Below, in pieces: positions 1 to 11,520 of a stretch of 64,000 bases of DNA; position 1 is the stretch's first letter; every line of letters begins with the position of its first letter. Made by a program: the position numbers and the translations under genes. The DNA is taken from positions 78,804,570-78,868,569 of the forward strand of contig NC_089598.1 in NCBI RefSeq assembly GCF_019320115.1. Direction: 5' to 3'. This DNA is from Miscanthus floridulus (taxonomy: Eukaryota; Streptophyta; Magnoliopsida; Poales; Poaceae). The notes under the pieces are model-generated. The model saw nothing but the letters and a program-made list of their open reading frames with translations. It made no database searches and was not told where the DNA came from.

Positions 1-2353
1 AAAACTAACAGGATGCATGGTGGCACTCAATTGTTTCATTTCAAGACTCGGTGAAAAAGGGTTACCTTTCTTTAAATTGCTAAAGAAGACAGACAAGTTC
101 GAGTGGACAGAAGAAGCCAATGAAGCTTTCAAGAAACTTAAGGCATACCTCACATCCTCACCAGTCCTAACACCTCCAAAGAAAGACGAAGACATGATGC
201 TATACATTGTGGCAACCTCTACTATAGTCAGCACAGCAATAGTAGTGGAAAGAGAAGAAGAAGGGCGTGTGTATAAAGTACAATGCCCAGTATACTACAT
301 CAGCGAAGTACTGTCAGAATCAAAAATCTGGTACCCGCATGTGCAAAAACTACTATACGCCCTACTGATCACTTCACGCAAGCTTCGTCACTATTTTAAA
401 AGCCACAAGATTACCGTGGTGACAAATTTCCCACTAGGAGACATCTTACACAACAAAGATGCAACAGGGAGCATATCCAAGTGGGCAGTTGAAATCGGTG
501 CTCTCAACATCGATTTCACCCCATGAAAAGTAATTAAATCCCAAGCCCTTGCTGATTTTGTTGCCGAATGGATAGAAATTCAACAACCCGTGTCAAGCAC
601 CATCCTTGATCATTAGAAGATGTATTTTGATGGATCACTCAATCTAGGCGGAGCCGGTGTAGGCGTCCTCCTAATTTCACCGGACAGAAAACAACTTAAG
701 TATGTCCTTCAGATATTATGGCAAGCTACCAACAATGAAGCAGAATACGAAGCTCTCATCCACGGGCTACGAGTGGCAATTACCCTTGGAATCAAGCGAT
801 TACTCATATACGGCGATTCGGCAGTAGTCATCAACCAAGTCAACAAAGATTTGGATTGCACCAAAGAAAACATGGGTGCTTACTGCGCTGAAATCTGAAA
901 ACTCAAAAAACATTTCCAAGGATTAGAAATTCTACATGTCCTACGTGATTCCAACATTGCAGCAGATGTCCTCGCCAAGCTCGGATCAGATAGGGCAAAG
1001 GTCCCACCCAGCATATTCATAGAGGAGTTATCAGCTCCTTCTATCAAACAACCCGGTGAGACAACCCCAGAACTCACAGCCAAAGGCAACCAGATTCTGA
1101 TAATCAACACTTCATGACATAGGCTTTTATTGATTATATCAAAGAAAATAAGTTGCCAGCAGATAAAGAGGAAGCTACCCGAGTAGTTCGCAGAAGCAAA
1201 AACTGCGTCCTAGTAGGGGACAAGCTATACAGAAGAGCCGCATCGTTGGGAGTACTCCTAAAATGTATCTCATTTGTAGAAGGCAAAGAAATCCTAGGCG
1301 AAATACACTCAGGTTGTTGCAGAAATCATGCTGCTTCGAGAACACTAGTAGGCAAGGCATTTCGCACCAGATTCTACTAGCCAACCGCTTTGAAAGACGC
1401 AGAAGAACTAGTCAGAAAATGCAAAGGTTGTCAAATGTTCGCAAGACAAGCTCATGTGCCAGCTCACAATCTCATCTGCATCCCACCCGCTTGGCCTTTG
1501 TCCTACTGGGGGATAGATCAAGTGGGACCTCTCAAGAAAGCAAAGGGCAGTTTCGAGTACATCTTTATAGCAATTGACAAGTTCACCAAGTGGATCGAAT
1601 ACAAACCACTTGCAAAATATAGCGTAGCCAAAGTAGTCGAGTTCATCCAAGATATTATGCACCACTTCGGCATGCCCAATCAAATCATCATAGATTTGGG
1701 TTCTCCCTTTATAGCTACAGAATTCAAAAGTTGGGCACAGGATTGTGGCTTCAGCATAGATTACGCATTAGTCGCACATCCAGAAGCCAACGGACAGGTA
1801 GAAAGGGCTAATGGACTCATACTAGCCGGATTGAAACCAAGACTATATGAAGAACTAGTAGACTATGGATCAAAATGGATTGAAGAATTACCCAAGGTTG
1901 TATGGGGGCTACGGACTCAAATAAGCAGAGCCACCAGATACTCACCTTTCTTCCTGGTGTACAGATCAGAAGTCATACTACCTACAGACTTGATCTGGAC
2001 GTCACCAAGGATAGAGCAATACGATGAAGGAGAAGCAGAACACACCCAAAGATTAGAAGTTGACAGTACAGAAGAAGTCAGAGTAAACGCTACCCTGCAA
2101 TCAGCAAGATACCTCCAAGGACTAAGGCGCCACTACAACAAGAATACCCAGTCTCGATCATTACAAGTCAGAGACCTAGTACTAAGAAAAATACAAAAAA
2201 ACCAACGGATGCCACAAACTACTCAGTCCATGGGAAGGTCCTTTTATCATCACAAAAGTCATCGGACCAGACACATACAAGCTCATAACTGAAGACGGAA
2301 AAGAAGTCAACAACACATGGCACATTAGTCGGCTACGAAGATTCTATGCATGA
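1..2353 (+). pseudogene. Tat-lineage pol: RNase H, second RNase H, integrase (decayed)
   Basis: The frame starts in the RT/RNase H region (17-526), with the YFKSHKITVVT segment typical of a Ty3/gypsy RNase H. It continues with a second, archaeal-type RNase H (620-1000, MYFDGSLN and NNEAEYEALIHGL), an integrase zinc-binding segment ending CKGCQ (about 1300-1430) and an integrase core (1490-2000). The integrase core shows D in WGIDQVGP, D in IIIDLGSPF and E in GQVERANG. The usual N of DNGS is L here. In-frame stops lie at 524-526 (TGA), 614-616 (TAG), 896-898 (TGA) and 1378-1380 (TAG). Frameshifts lie near 1110 and 2195. After the second shift the frame ends in RRFYA and stop 2351-2353. The stops sit where R or W is expected. 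It cannot be expressed as a full polyprotein. Confidence 0.9.
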
Positions 2354-2530
2354 AAACAACTCAATGGAAAATATATATACAAGACACAAGAGATCAACAT
2401 TCATGATCAACAAAGATAGCGCTTACCAAAAACATATGTATCATTGTGACACATCAATATTCATGATCAATAAAGATGATTCTCTCGACAAACGTATGTC
2501 TCATCATGGCTTTCTTCGAGTTGTTTCTTA

Positions 2531-3000
2531 AATGCAAAATGGCTGAAAAGACGCCTGAGCATCCCGGCCGAGAGCAAAATAGCTAAAAAGACGCTTGAGC
2601 TCACCGATGAGGGTAGCTAACAAGCTAAAACCCGAAATAAAATGCAAAATGGCTGAAAAGACACCTGAGCATCCTGGCCGAGAGCAAAATAGCTGAAAAG
2701 ACACTTGAGCCCACCAATGAGGGTAGCTAACAAGCTAACACCCGAAATAAAATGCAAAATGGCTGAAAAGACGCCTGAGCATCCTAGCCGAGAGCAAAAT
2801 AGCTGAAAAGACGCTTGAGCCTGCCAATGAGGGTAGCTAACAAGTTAACACTCGAAATAAAAAGCAAAATAGCTAAAACTACACCTGAGCATCCTGGCTG
2901 AAGCAAAATAGCTGAAAAGATGCTTGAGCCCACCGATGAGGGTAGCTAACAAGCTAACACCCGAAACAAAAAGAAAAACGACTGAAACTAAGCCTGAGCA
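2531..3000 (+). repeat. 110-bp tandem repeat array downstream of pol
   Basis: Units begin at 2531, 2641, 2751 and 2861, with a partial fifth near 2970, so the period is 110 bp and there are about 4.3 copies. Each unit carries two related half-motifs, GCAAAATGGCTGAAAAGACG and GCAAAATAGCTGAAAAGACG, followed by GATGAGGGTAGCTAACAAGC. Arrays in the region 3' of pol are common in Tat elements. No coding function is visible. Confidence 0.9.
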
Positions 3001-3090
3001 TAGACCACATCAATTTCAAGACAAGACCCTCTAGCTACTTGTTCCAAATAGCAAGAGGCTTGGGGGCTACACTGGAGATACCCAAGAACG

Positions 3091-3345
3091 CAAAGATCTA
3101 CGTATAACGAGTTGTTTACATGGCACAAAGGAAGACCAGACGAGCACTCAACAGATCAAGAAAGGTGGTCAACACAAAGATCTATATATAACGAGTTGTC
3201 TACATGGGCAGAAAAGTACTCGACAAGACAAGCACTCGACATATCAAGAAAGGTTGTCAACACAAAGATCTATATATAACGAGTTGTTTACATGGGCAGA
3301 AAAGTACTCAACAAATCAAGAAAATTTGTCAAGATAGCACGCAGA
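3091..3345 (+). repeat. Three imperfect ~84-88-bp tandem repeats
   Basis: The segment CAAAGATCTAYRTATAACGA, followed by GTTGTYTACATGG, begins at 3091, 3175 and 3263. The flanks contain repeated AGTACTCRACA words. It lies between the 110-bp array and the antisense gene of the same element. Confidence 0.75.
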
Positions 3346-3529
3346 ATTGTTTACAAGGCAAAGACAAAAGCAAGACAAAGTACTCGGCAAGTCTAGTAAC
3401 TCTGACCAATTGGACAAATCATCTGAGGAATAAGCAAGGCACCCAGGCAAAGAAGACATCAACAAAAATCTTCATTCAAAAAGAAGTATAATGTCATATT
3501 ACAAGGCACAGGCATAAAGGTCAAATACA

Positions 3530-6500
3530 TCAAGCCTCATCATCAGAAGAAGAGATAACAATATTAAGATTATCTACAATTCTACTAGCTAAGTCTTCAA
3601 CTTCAGGCTCTATCCTCTCAACGGCATCAATATATTCTTGACTATCAGCTTCCTCTACTATCTTGGACAAAGGAGCCGCTGGAGCAAGAACCCGGACCTG
3701 GGCCAGGACATTCTTGGTACACAGTTGGGCACACCTCTTCACAAACTCTTAGAAACAAGTCAGAATTCGAGGAATTAATTGTGCCCAAGATTGCCCATCA
3801 TCCGCTAGAGTTCAGAGAACGTCGGCTACTGAATGAAAAGATTTCCACAAAGTTTTCTAGTTTTTAGTAGCCGTCACCAACTGGCTAGACAAGTCTTCAA
3901 TAGTTTTTTGGGCCTACACAAGATCTCTATCAGCTCCATGCCTAATCAACTTAGCAAGCGCAAGTTCCTCCTCAGCATGAGTAATTACCTCCTCAGCCTT
4001 GTTGTGACTCGTACGAACAAGAGTCTTCATTTCTTCAATGCCCTCTGAGAGCTTCTGCTTTTCAACCCGGAGAGCTGGACAAGACAACAAACAACAAGTC
4101 AGCAAAAAGGAGAATTTAAATGCAGAAGGAAACAAAAAGAACCCGCAATACCGTTGCACTCCTTCTTCACGGCCTCCAAGTTCTTCACGGCCTCCGAATT
4201 CTTTTGAGCCTCCTAGAAAGCAGCATCCCTCTGCTTTTTGGTCTCAACAACCCGAGCATGAAGAGATTTTTCCTCCTCCTAATGTATTTGATGCTCAGCC
4301 TCCATCTCGGCCCAGAGGAGGTCAAGATCAGCTTTCAGGGCGCTCACTTTGGAAGACAACTTTTTCTCGTTTTTAGACGAGAAAAAGAAGCCGGTATGAT
4401 CATGAGATAAGGACTGAGCAAAAAGAGACAAAGAAAAACAAGGCATAAGGATAGAAGAAAAGCGAACATCCAAAGAAGGAACAGCGAAAAAACTTACCTA
4501 GAGCTTTTCTCCAAAAGAAGTCACAAGGGTCAATAAGCTTCCCCAGGTAGCAGTTAACTCCGATAGTCGATGAGTGGCATCAAACTGCTGCACCACATCA
4601 TCAGTAAAGGGCAGACCACCAGAGGCAAGAGAAGGAGAAGGAGAAGTCGGCCGAGGCAGAGAAGGCACGACCAGAGCAATCTTCTAGGAAGCCAAGGCCA
4701 ATCCCTCAGAAGGACCCGCCGTAATGGCCACGGTCACCTTCGAGGCAACCAAGTCTGCAGCGGCACCGTCGCTAGAAAGCTTCGTCGCCCCCACAACCAC
4801 TTCACCAATAGTGCGCTGCGAGTCCTGAGGCTCAGTACTCGGTGGCACAATGGAGGGCTGGCAAGAAGTCGATGAAGAAACGAGAGAAGACGAAGGCTTG
4901 AAGGTTGAACTCGCCAATGAGAACTAGAGAAAAGGAGAACAGAAGCAAAGAGACAAAGCCAGAATCCACTCACCCAGCCACCTTCTTCTTCGCAAAGCAA
5001 AAAGAAGACCTCACAGGAGGAACCACAGCAGCAAAAATGTCTCCACCACTCGGCAGCAGGAGCGGTATAGCCGGCACCGGAGCCTCGGAAGAACTCGATA
5101 CCAGAGCTACAGAAGAACCCAGCTCCGGAGCCATAGAAGAACCTAGAGCAGGAGCCTCAGAAGAACTGGTACCCAACGATCGCTTACTACAAAAAGATCA
5201 AGACCAAAGTCAAAACAAAGAGGAGGGATTCAAGTGCAGGGAAATAAGAAAACAACTCACCACCGCAAAAGGGGCACATCATCATCATCCTCTTCCTCAG
5301 TCTCGACCAAGGCCACCATAGCGCCAGCTGAAAAAAGAACAAAAGAACTTGGTTCAAGACAATAACAATAAGACAAAGGGATAGAGTGTATTAATATGCT
5401 CACCTAAGAGCATGCTAGCTACAACTAGAGTACCTGGACGAGTACTTGGCTGGCGAAACTTCTTGGAAGCAGGTAAACCAGATGAAGAACCATCCGCTCA
5501 CCCCCTTTTCAAGACACTACGAGGACCTTGAGGGACTGGACGAGGAACATATTCTTCATATACATCAACAAATCCAGAAGAAACTCCAAGAAACTCTATG
5601 GAGATTGGGAACTTACTAGTTACAGAAGCCCCAGCAAGGTTCTCCCTAGTATTTGCCATGGCAGGGAGGACATCAAGAGGGATCGGGTCAATAAATTTGC
5701 GCCCCAATCCCTACAAAAAGAATAAAACAACAAGACAAGGAAAATTAAGCAAAAACAGATACATCAAAAGAAATATAGAAAGTACCCGCGCGAAGAGAAG
5801 ATGACTTACAGCTAGGGGCAGGTTGTTGGCGGAGAACTCGGAAACAGTAAGTGGGACAACGCTTGCTCCTTTTAGCATCTTCTGGAGACGCTCGAGTACC
5901 TCCTCATCGATCAACTCAAGGGCTGGGACCATGCGCGAAGGATCCTCAGCCCCAGAGTACTCGAAGCCAAGGTGCTCTCGCTCCTTCAGAGGCTGAACAC
6001 GGTGACGAAGAAAGCAAGAAATAATACCGAAGCCAGTCAAGCCCTGTTGTCTCAAGATACTTATCCTATCAAGAAATGGCTAGATTGCCTGAACCTCAGC
6101 CATCGTCACAGGGTTCTTATCCCATCGGTCATTAACCAAGGGACCAGATCCAGAGTGGACAGTGAGAGAAGGGATTAGATTGGCGGCATAAAACCAGTTG
6201 GCATACCAATCCCTTACAGAATCAACCAGGTCATAGTCAAAGAACTTGCTCTTAAGACCCTGGTGAAATTGAATCCCACAACCACCAAGAACACTGGTGT
6301 CTTCATGGTGGGGTTGGGGTTTCAGGCGGAAGAAGTAATGAAAGAGAGAAACAGAAGGGGGAATTCCAAGGAAAGTTTCACAAAGATGAACAAAGACAGA
6401 AAGGTGAAGGACTACATTAGGAGCAAGATGATTCAGGCAAATCCCAAAATAGTTGAGAAATTGATGAAGAAAGGCAGAGGTAGGAAGGCAAAGTCCAGCA

Positions 6501-6769
6501 CGAATGAAGGAGATGAAAAGAACGATCTCACCAGGACCTGGAGTAGGGACCCGATGCTCACCTAGAATTCTCCATTCAGCAATGGCCTTGCTCTGGATCA
6601 AACCATCGCTGATAAGTTCCCAGAGCTGATCTTCGGTCGTCGTCGGAGCCGGCCAAGACTTTTGAGCAGCCCTCATGTCCACGAACTCCTAGTTCTCAAT
6701 CACGAAAAGTGATGATTCCTCGTCCACGAAGGTCGCCTGGGACTTTCTTGCAGCCTTCTTCTTACCCAT
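3530..6769 (-). pseudogene. Antisense gene of the Tat element (putative gypsy-type transposase-domain protein), broken
   Basis: The coding sense is opposite to pol. The start is an ATG at 6767-6769 opening MGKKKAARKSQ. Codon 27 is an in-frame TAG, and the frame continues through a block from 6682 to 6080 with LWELISDGLI, GPGEIVLFISF, YFFRLKPQP and SGSGPLVNDRWDK. From memory this matches the plant domain of unknown function labelled 'putative gypsy type transposon' (Pfam PF04195). Further coding blocks follow at 6055-5711, 5707-5498, around 5176-4684, 4473-4279, 4159-3914 (a charged, probably coiled-coil segment) and 3742-3530, which ends in an acidic SSSDDEA tail and stop. The blocks are probably exons, but I did not resolve all splice sites. 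The biochemical function is unknown. Confidence 0.75.
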
Positions 6770-8654
6770 GTACTAACAGAGGCAAAAAGAAACTAGGGGA
6801 AGAGAAAGCTTGGATGGTGGCGCTAATATGGCGGCGGCAATGGCGATGGCAGATTTCTGAGAGTTAGGGTTTCAAGGCGAGAGATGGGCAGTAAAGAAAA
6901 AGAAGATGAAAGGTCTTTAAATAGATTTTACAGTGATAAAAATGGCCCACCAGGCCCGTTAAAGCACGATGTGAGAACGCAACGGTCCATTTACTGGCAC
7001 AGCTAAAATAATGGAGGGCACAAATCCACACAATGGTACAATTCAACGGGCAGATTGTAGACTTATCCATTCAGCACTACAGCGGAGTTATCAGATTACT
7101 GCAAAAAACAACCCGTCAACCATGAAGAAAAGAAGGGCTACCTCACAAGGAACATAAGAACTCGGTTCTTACCGAAAGAACTCGGGAATCTCATGAACAA
7201 CCAGGACTACAATAGAAAAATAAATGACAACTCAGAAGACAAGATTCTTGCCATTACAAGCGACTTCAAAAATAGAAGATTACAAATCTTACAAGACCCA
7301 ACAAACTCGGTACCACGAAAAGCAAAGTAGCAAAAAGGAACATGGACATGGCTAGGCTCTGGAATGACTACGTGTCCCAAATTGCTACTCGGAAGGACAA
7401 ACCACCATCGGCTACACTATTTTCTTCAAAGGACGGACGCAGTGCATCCAAGGCGGAAATCGGTAGCATGGCGGGACAACATGGAGCAGAGAAGGCCGGC
7501 AGGTATCTGTCTACCCAAGACCGATGTGATGTTGTATATGGTGTTGATCTGCACTGGACAGTCTCAGGACAGGCGATGAGGATCAACCCAGAACTGTCAG
7601 ATGAAGTTACGAAGCCAACATCACAAGACTTCCTCCAACTACCGCGATGTACATCCTAGTACAATGCTGCTACGGGATTAGCCTACCTCTAATCCTTATC
7701 ACAAGACTTCCTCCAGCTATGACAAGACACACAGGAACTACAAAACATGCTCAGGGGCTACTCTACTTCGCAAACTACCATATTCATAACTACGAAGGTT
7801 TCAACAGAATGTTCAATGGATGAAAACAAGCACTCCAGGAGGGTATTTATAGATCAAAGGAGCAGTGCACATGGACTAGGAGTACCAATGAAACAAGCCT
7901 AACAAAGGACACAATGAAAAGACAGGGCTCAATAATGGAAGACTCAGGCGAGAGGGAACAGTACTCGAAGACAAGCACATTCAGAAGAATATACCAACAC
8001 AGTAAAACCCGTGAACAAAAGGCATTTACACTCAACCACCACCATACAACTACATCTGACAACAGCAGACTACTAGAGAATACACCAAGACTCTGCATCC
8101 AAGTTCTTCCTTAATAGAACAACCCAGATATATGCTTGGGGGCTACAAAAGAAGTATACAGTTCTTTCGAACAACTCAGATTAAAGACCCTCCAACTTTT
8201 TGTTCCAAATAGCAAGAGGCTCAAGGGCTACACTCAGTGAGTGCACTTTTTTCTTCAAAAAAGTGCACGTCACTTAGAACACTTTCTTCAAGACAGAGGA
8301 CTTCAAGGCCACAAGATAAAAAGAACCAGGACATAGCTATATCCGAGCTCTTTCCGACAAAAAGAACCCGAACACAGCTAAATCAGAGCTCTTTTCAACA
8401 AGGAAGCCGGGGAACCTTTCAACAAACAATCAGGAAGATTTCAACAAAATACCCTCAAGCTCCTTGTACCAAATAGCAAGAGGCTCGGGGGCTACATCCA
8501 AATGGGGGTACTTTTTTCTTCAAAAAAGGTACACGCCACGTGAAGATCTCACGAAGCGCTACACGTTTTCGCTCAAGAAAGCACTCGAACGACGCTTGTT
8601 CCTGCTCGACAAGACTTGAAGGAACAAGACGAGGCTTCTAGAACTCAAATATGA
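6770..8654 (+). other. Non-coding 3' region of the Tat element with hairpins and repeated PPT-like motifs
   Basis: No convincing coding frame is seen. The motif CCAAATAGCAAGAGGCT followed by a G-rich run and GCTACA occurs near 8200 and 8470, and also at 3046. After the two right-hand copies lie A/T-stem hairpins. The one at 8241-8268 is GTGCAC-T6, loop CTTC, A6-GTGCAC. The one at 8508-8532 is similar with one bulged base. Confidence 0.6.
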
Positions 8655-8668
8655 AGTGCTCAGGGGCT
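8655..8668 (+). promoter_or_regulatory. Polypurine tract candidate for the Tat element
   Basis: The sequence AGTGCTCAGGGGCT immediately precedes the TGTCGG that opens the 3' LTR. Its position and G-rich core fit the plus-strand primer site, although it is less purine-pure than usual. Confidence 0.55.
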
Positions 8669-9071
8669 TGTCGGTGTGGGACCCATGGGATACCCCACAA
8701 GGAAGGAAGAAGAACTAGCCTGACTAGGATTCTTCCCCTGTAATCTTAGTAGTAGTATTATTCTGTAATCCTACTAGGAACTCTCATTGTAAACCAACTA
8801 GGACTCTGGCCTCCTTACTATATAAAGGAGGGCAAGGCTCCTAGAGTCGAGAGTTTAGGACAACAATTGTACGACACAACACTTTACAATCAATCCAACG
8901 CAAAGGCTAACACTGACTGAACGTAGGGCTATTACTCGATCAACGATCGAGGGTCGAAACTAGGATAAATCGACTATCTCTTGCGTTACCATTGAGTTCT
9001 GCATATGCTAAAGCCTGAACATACTGCCCCGGGGACCCCTGTGGCAGGCTATCGGTGGTCAAACATCGACA
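8669..9071 (+). repeat. 3' LTR of the Tat element (403 bp)
   Basis: The LTR starts TGTCGGTGTGGGACCC and ends CATCGACA, with terminal TGTCG/CGACA. A TATATAAA box lies at 8819-8826 with GGAGGGCAAGGC downstream, which fits the LTR promoter and transcription start region. The base after it (9072) is already coding sequence of the host element, so the right insertion edge is exact. The target duplication would begin AACTC, but its partner is outside the window. Confidence 0.9.
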
Positions 9072-11520
9072 AACTCCTTCATGACTTGGTTAACGACTAG
9101 CTAGTAGTCGCCCTAGATGTCGAGGTGTTGGATGCCCAACTCAATGGTGATTCGTAGGTCGTTGATGAGTGCTTCATATTCAGCCACATTATTTGATGCG
9201 GGGAAATGGAGCCGAACCATGTACCTCATGTGGACCCCGAGGGGTGATACGAAGACCAGACCCGTGCCGGTGCCCTTCTTCATCAGTGATCTATCGAAGT
9301 ACATCGTCCAGTACTCTTGATCAATGACCGCCGGTGGTGTCTGGACCTCAGTCCATTCCGCAATGAAGTCAGCCTACACCTAGGACTTGATCACCGTTCG
9401 GGAGGCATATGTGATGCCCTGATCCATCAACTCGAGTGCCCACTTTGTGGTTTTTACCATGGCGTCCTAGCTCTGGATGACCTCATCGAGGGGGAACAAC
9501 GTCACAACCATCATGGTGTCTGATTTGAAGTAGTGGTGTAGCTTCCTCTTGATGATGAGGATGGCGTACAGGAGCTTCTAGATTTGGGAGTAGCGGGTCT
9601 TGGAGTCGGATAGTACCTCGCTGATAAAGTACACAGGGCGCTACACCTTGAGGGTGTGCCCTTCTTCCTCTCACTCTACCACCAGGGCAGCGCTAACCAC
9701 TTGCATAGTGGCCGCTATGTATAGCATGAGGGATTCTTTGTCACTCGGAGGAACTAGGATTGGGGGCCTGGTCAGAAGCAGTTTGACCATGTCAAGTGCC
9801 TCCTAGGCCTCGGACGTCCACTCAAAGCGGTTGGTTTTTTCAAGAGTCAATAAAGGGGGGGACCTCATTCGCCGAGGCGTGAGATGAAGCGGCTGAGGGC
9901 AGCAAGGCACCTCGTGATTTGTTGAACCCCCTTTACATTTTGGATCAGGCCCATCCTTGTGATGGCTAAAATCTTTTCTCGGTTGGCTTCAATGCTGCAC
10001 TCGGAGACGACGAAGCCGAGCAGCATGCCCCTCGGGACCCCAAAAACACACTTCTCAGGATTGAGTTTGATGCCATTTGCCCAGAGTTTCACAAAGGTTT
10101 GCTCAAGATCAGCAATGAGGTGGTCAGCCCATTTGGACTTAACTATGATGTCATCAACGTAGGCCTCAACGGTCTACCCGATGAGGTCCCCGAAGCATCT
10201 GAGCATATAGCGCTAGTACATAGCCCCAATGTTCTTCAGTCCGAACGATATTGAAATGTAGCAAAATGATCTAAATGGGGTGATGAAAGACGTCGTGAGC
10301 TGGTCGGACTCTTTTGTCACGATTTGATGGTAGCCAGAGTACGCATCAAGGAAGCAGAGGGTTTCGCACCCCAAGGTAGAGTCAACTATTTGGTCTACGC
10401 ACGACAAAGGAAATAGAACCTTTGGGCATGCTTTGTTGAGGCCCGTATAGTCAACACACATCACCCATTTCCCGCTCTTCTTTCGTACAAGAACAGGATT
10501 AGCTAACCACTCTAGGTGGTGTACTTCCCTGATGAATCCGGTGGCTAATATTTTGCTATCTCTTCACCGATGGCCCTACACTTTTCCTCGTCGAAGTGAT
10601 GCAGGCGTTGCTTCACCGGCTTGGAGCCTGGATGGATTTTCAATGTATGCTCGGCGACCTCCCTCGGAATGCCTGGCATGTCCAAGGGTTTCCATGCAAA
10701 AATGTCTTTGTTGCCACGGAGGAAGTCGATGAGCGCGCTTTCCAATTTCAGAGGAAAGCGTGGTACTAATACGTACCATTTTACCCTCGGAGCTGCTGGG
10801 ATCTATGAGGACCTCCTTGGAGCCCTCTACCGATTCGAACGACCCGGTCAACTTCTTTGCGTCGGGCGCTTCTTTAGTGACCTCCTCCCTGAGGGCGGCG
10901 AGCTCCCCGGAGGCGACGATTTCTATGGCGTGGCCACAACACTCGACCTCGCACTCGTAGGTGCGCTGGAAGGAGGTGCCGACGGTGATGACCCCGTGAG
11001 GGCCCAGCATCTTTAGCTTGAGGTATGTATAGTTGGGGATGGCCATGAACTTCACGTAGCATGGTCGTCCTAGGATCACGTGGAAGGTTCCAGGGAATCC
11101 AACCACCTCGAAGGTGAGGGTCTCAATCTGATAATTGAACTAATCCCCAAAGGTAACGGACAGATTGATCTACCCGAGTGGCATGGCCCGCTTCCTAGGC
11201 ATGATGTTGTGGAAAGGCGCTCGGGTTGGGCGGAGGCGCATCTGGTCAACGCCCATCACGTTGAGCGTCTTGGCATACATGATGTTGAAGTCGCTGCCTC
11301 CGTCCATCAGTACTTTGGTGAGTTGCTTTGGGCCAATGATTGGGTCGACCACAAGTGGATATCTTCCTAGGGGTGGGATGGTATCCGGATGGTCGGTCCG
11401 ATCGAAGGTTATGGCAGACTCCGACCACCAGAGGAAGGGAGGTGTGGCCGGTTGGGCCATGTAGACATGGCGGCATGCGACCTTCTAATGATGTTTGGAG
11501 TTGTAGGCCGCTGGTCCTCC
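9072..11520 (-). pseudogene. Tat-lineage pol: protease, RT, two RNase H domains (decayed, cut)
   Basis: Read leftward, the protease shows VLMDGGSDFNIMY (about 11320), the DGGS form usual for this lineage. Next are the RT N-terminus (10745-10545, DIFAWKPLDMPGIPREVAEH) and the RT palm (10464-10213, CVDYTGLNKACPK and FLDAYSGYHQI). An RT thumb/connection follows (10092-9865, NPEKCVFGVPRGMLLGF), then a degenerate RNase H (about 9800-9480) and the start of the archaeal-type RNase H (9304-9072, NNVAEYEALIN). A frameshift lies near 10745. Stops lie at many expected Q and R codons, for instance TAG in the segment reading GDY-stop-LVVNQV just before the cut at 9072. It is not functional. Confidence 0.85.

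Larger units (their letters stand above)
1..9071 (+). mobile_element. Ty3/gypsy LTR retrotransposon, Tat lineage, 5' part outside window
   Basis: Reading along the plus strand the element shows the end of pol (1-2353), a 110-bp tandem array, a shorter ~86-bp array, a long gene on the opposite strand (3530-6769), a purine-rich tract and a 3' LTR (8669-9071). Two successive RNase H domains, a short LTR and an antisense gene downstream of pol are known marks of the Tat lineage. The 5' LTR, gag, protease and most of RT lie left of the window. The 3' LTR abuts coding sequence of another Tat element at 9072, so this copy is a nested, later insertion. Confidence 0.9.
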
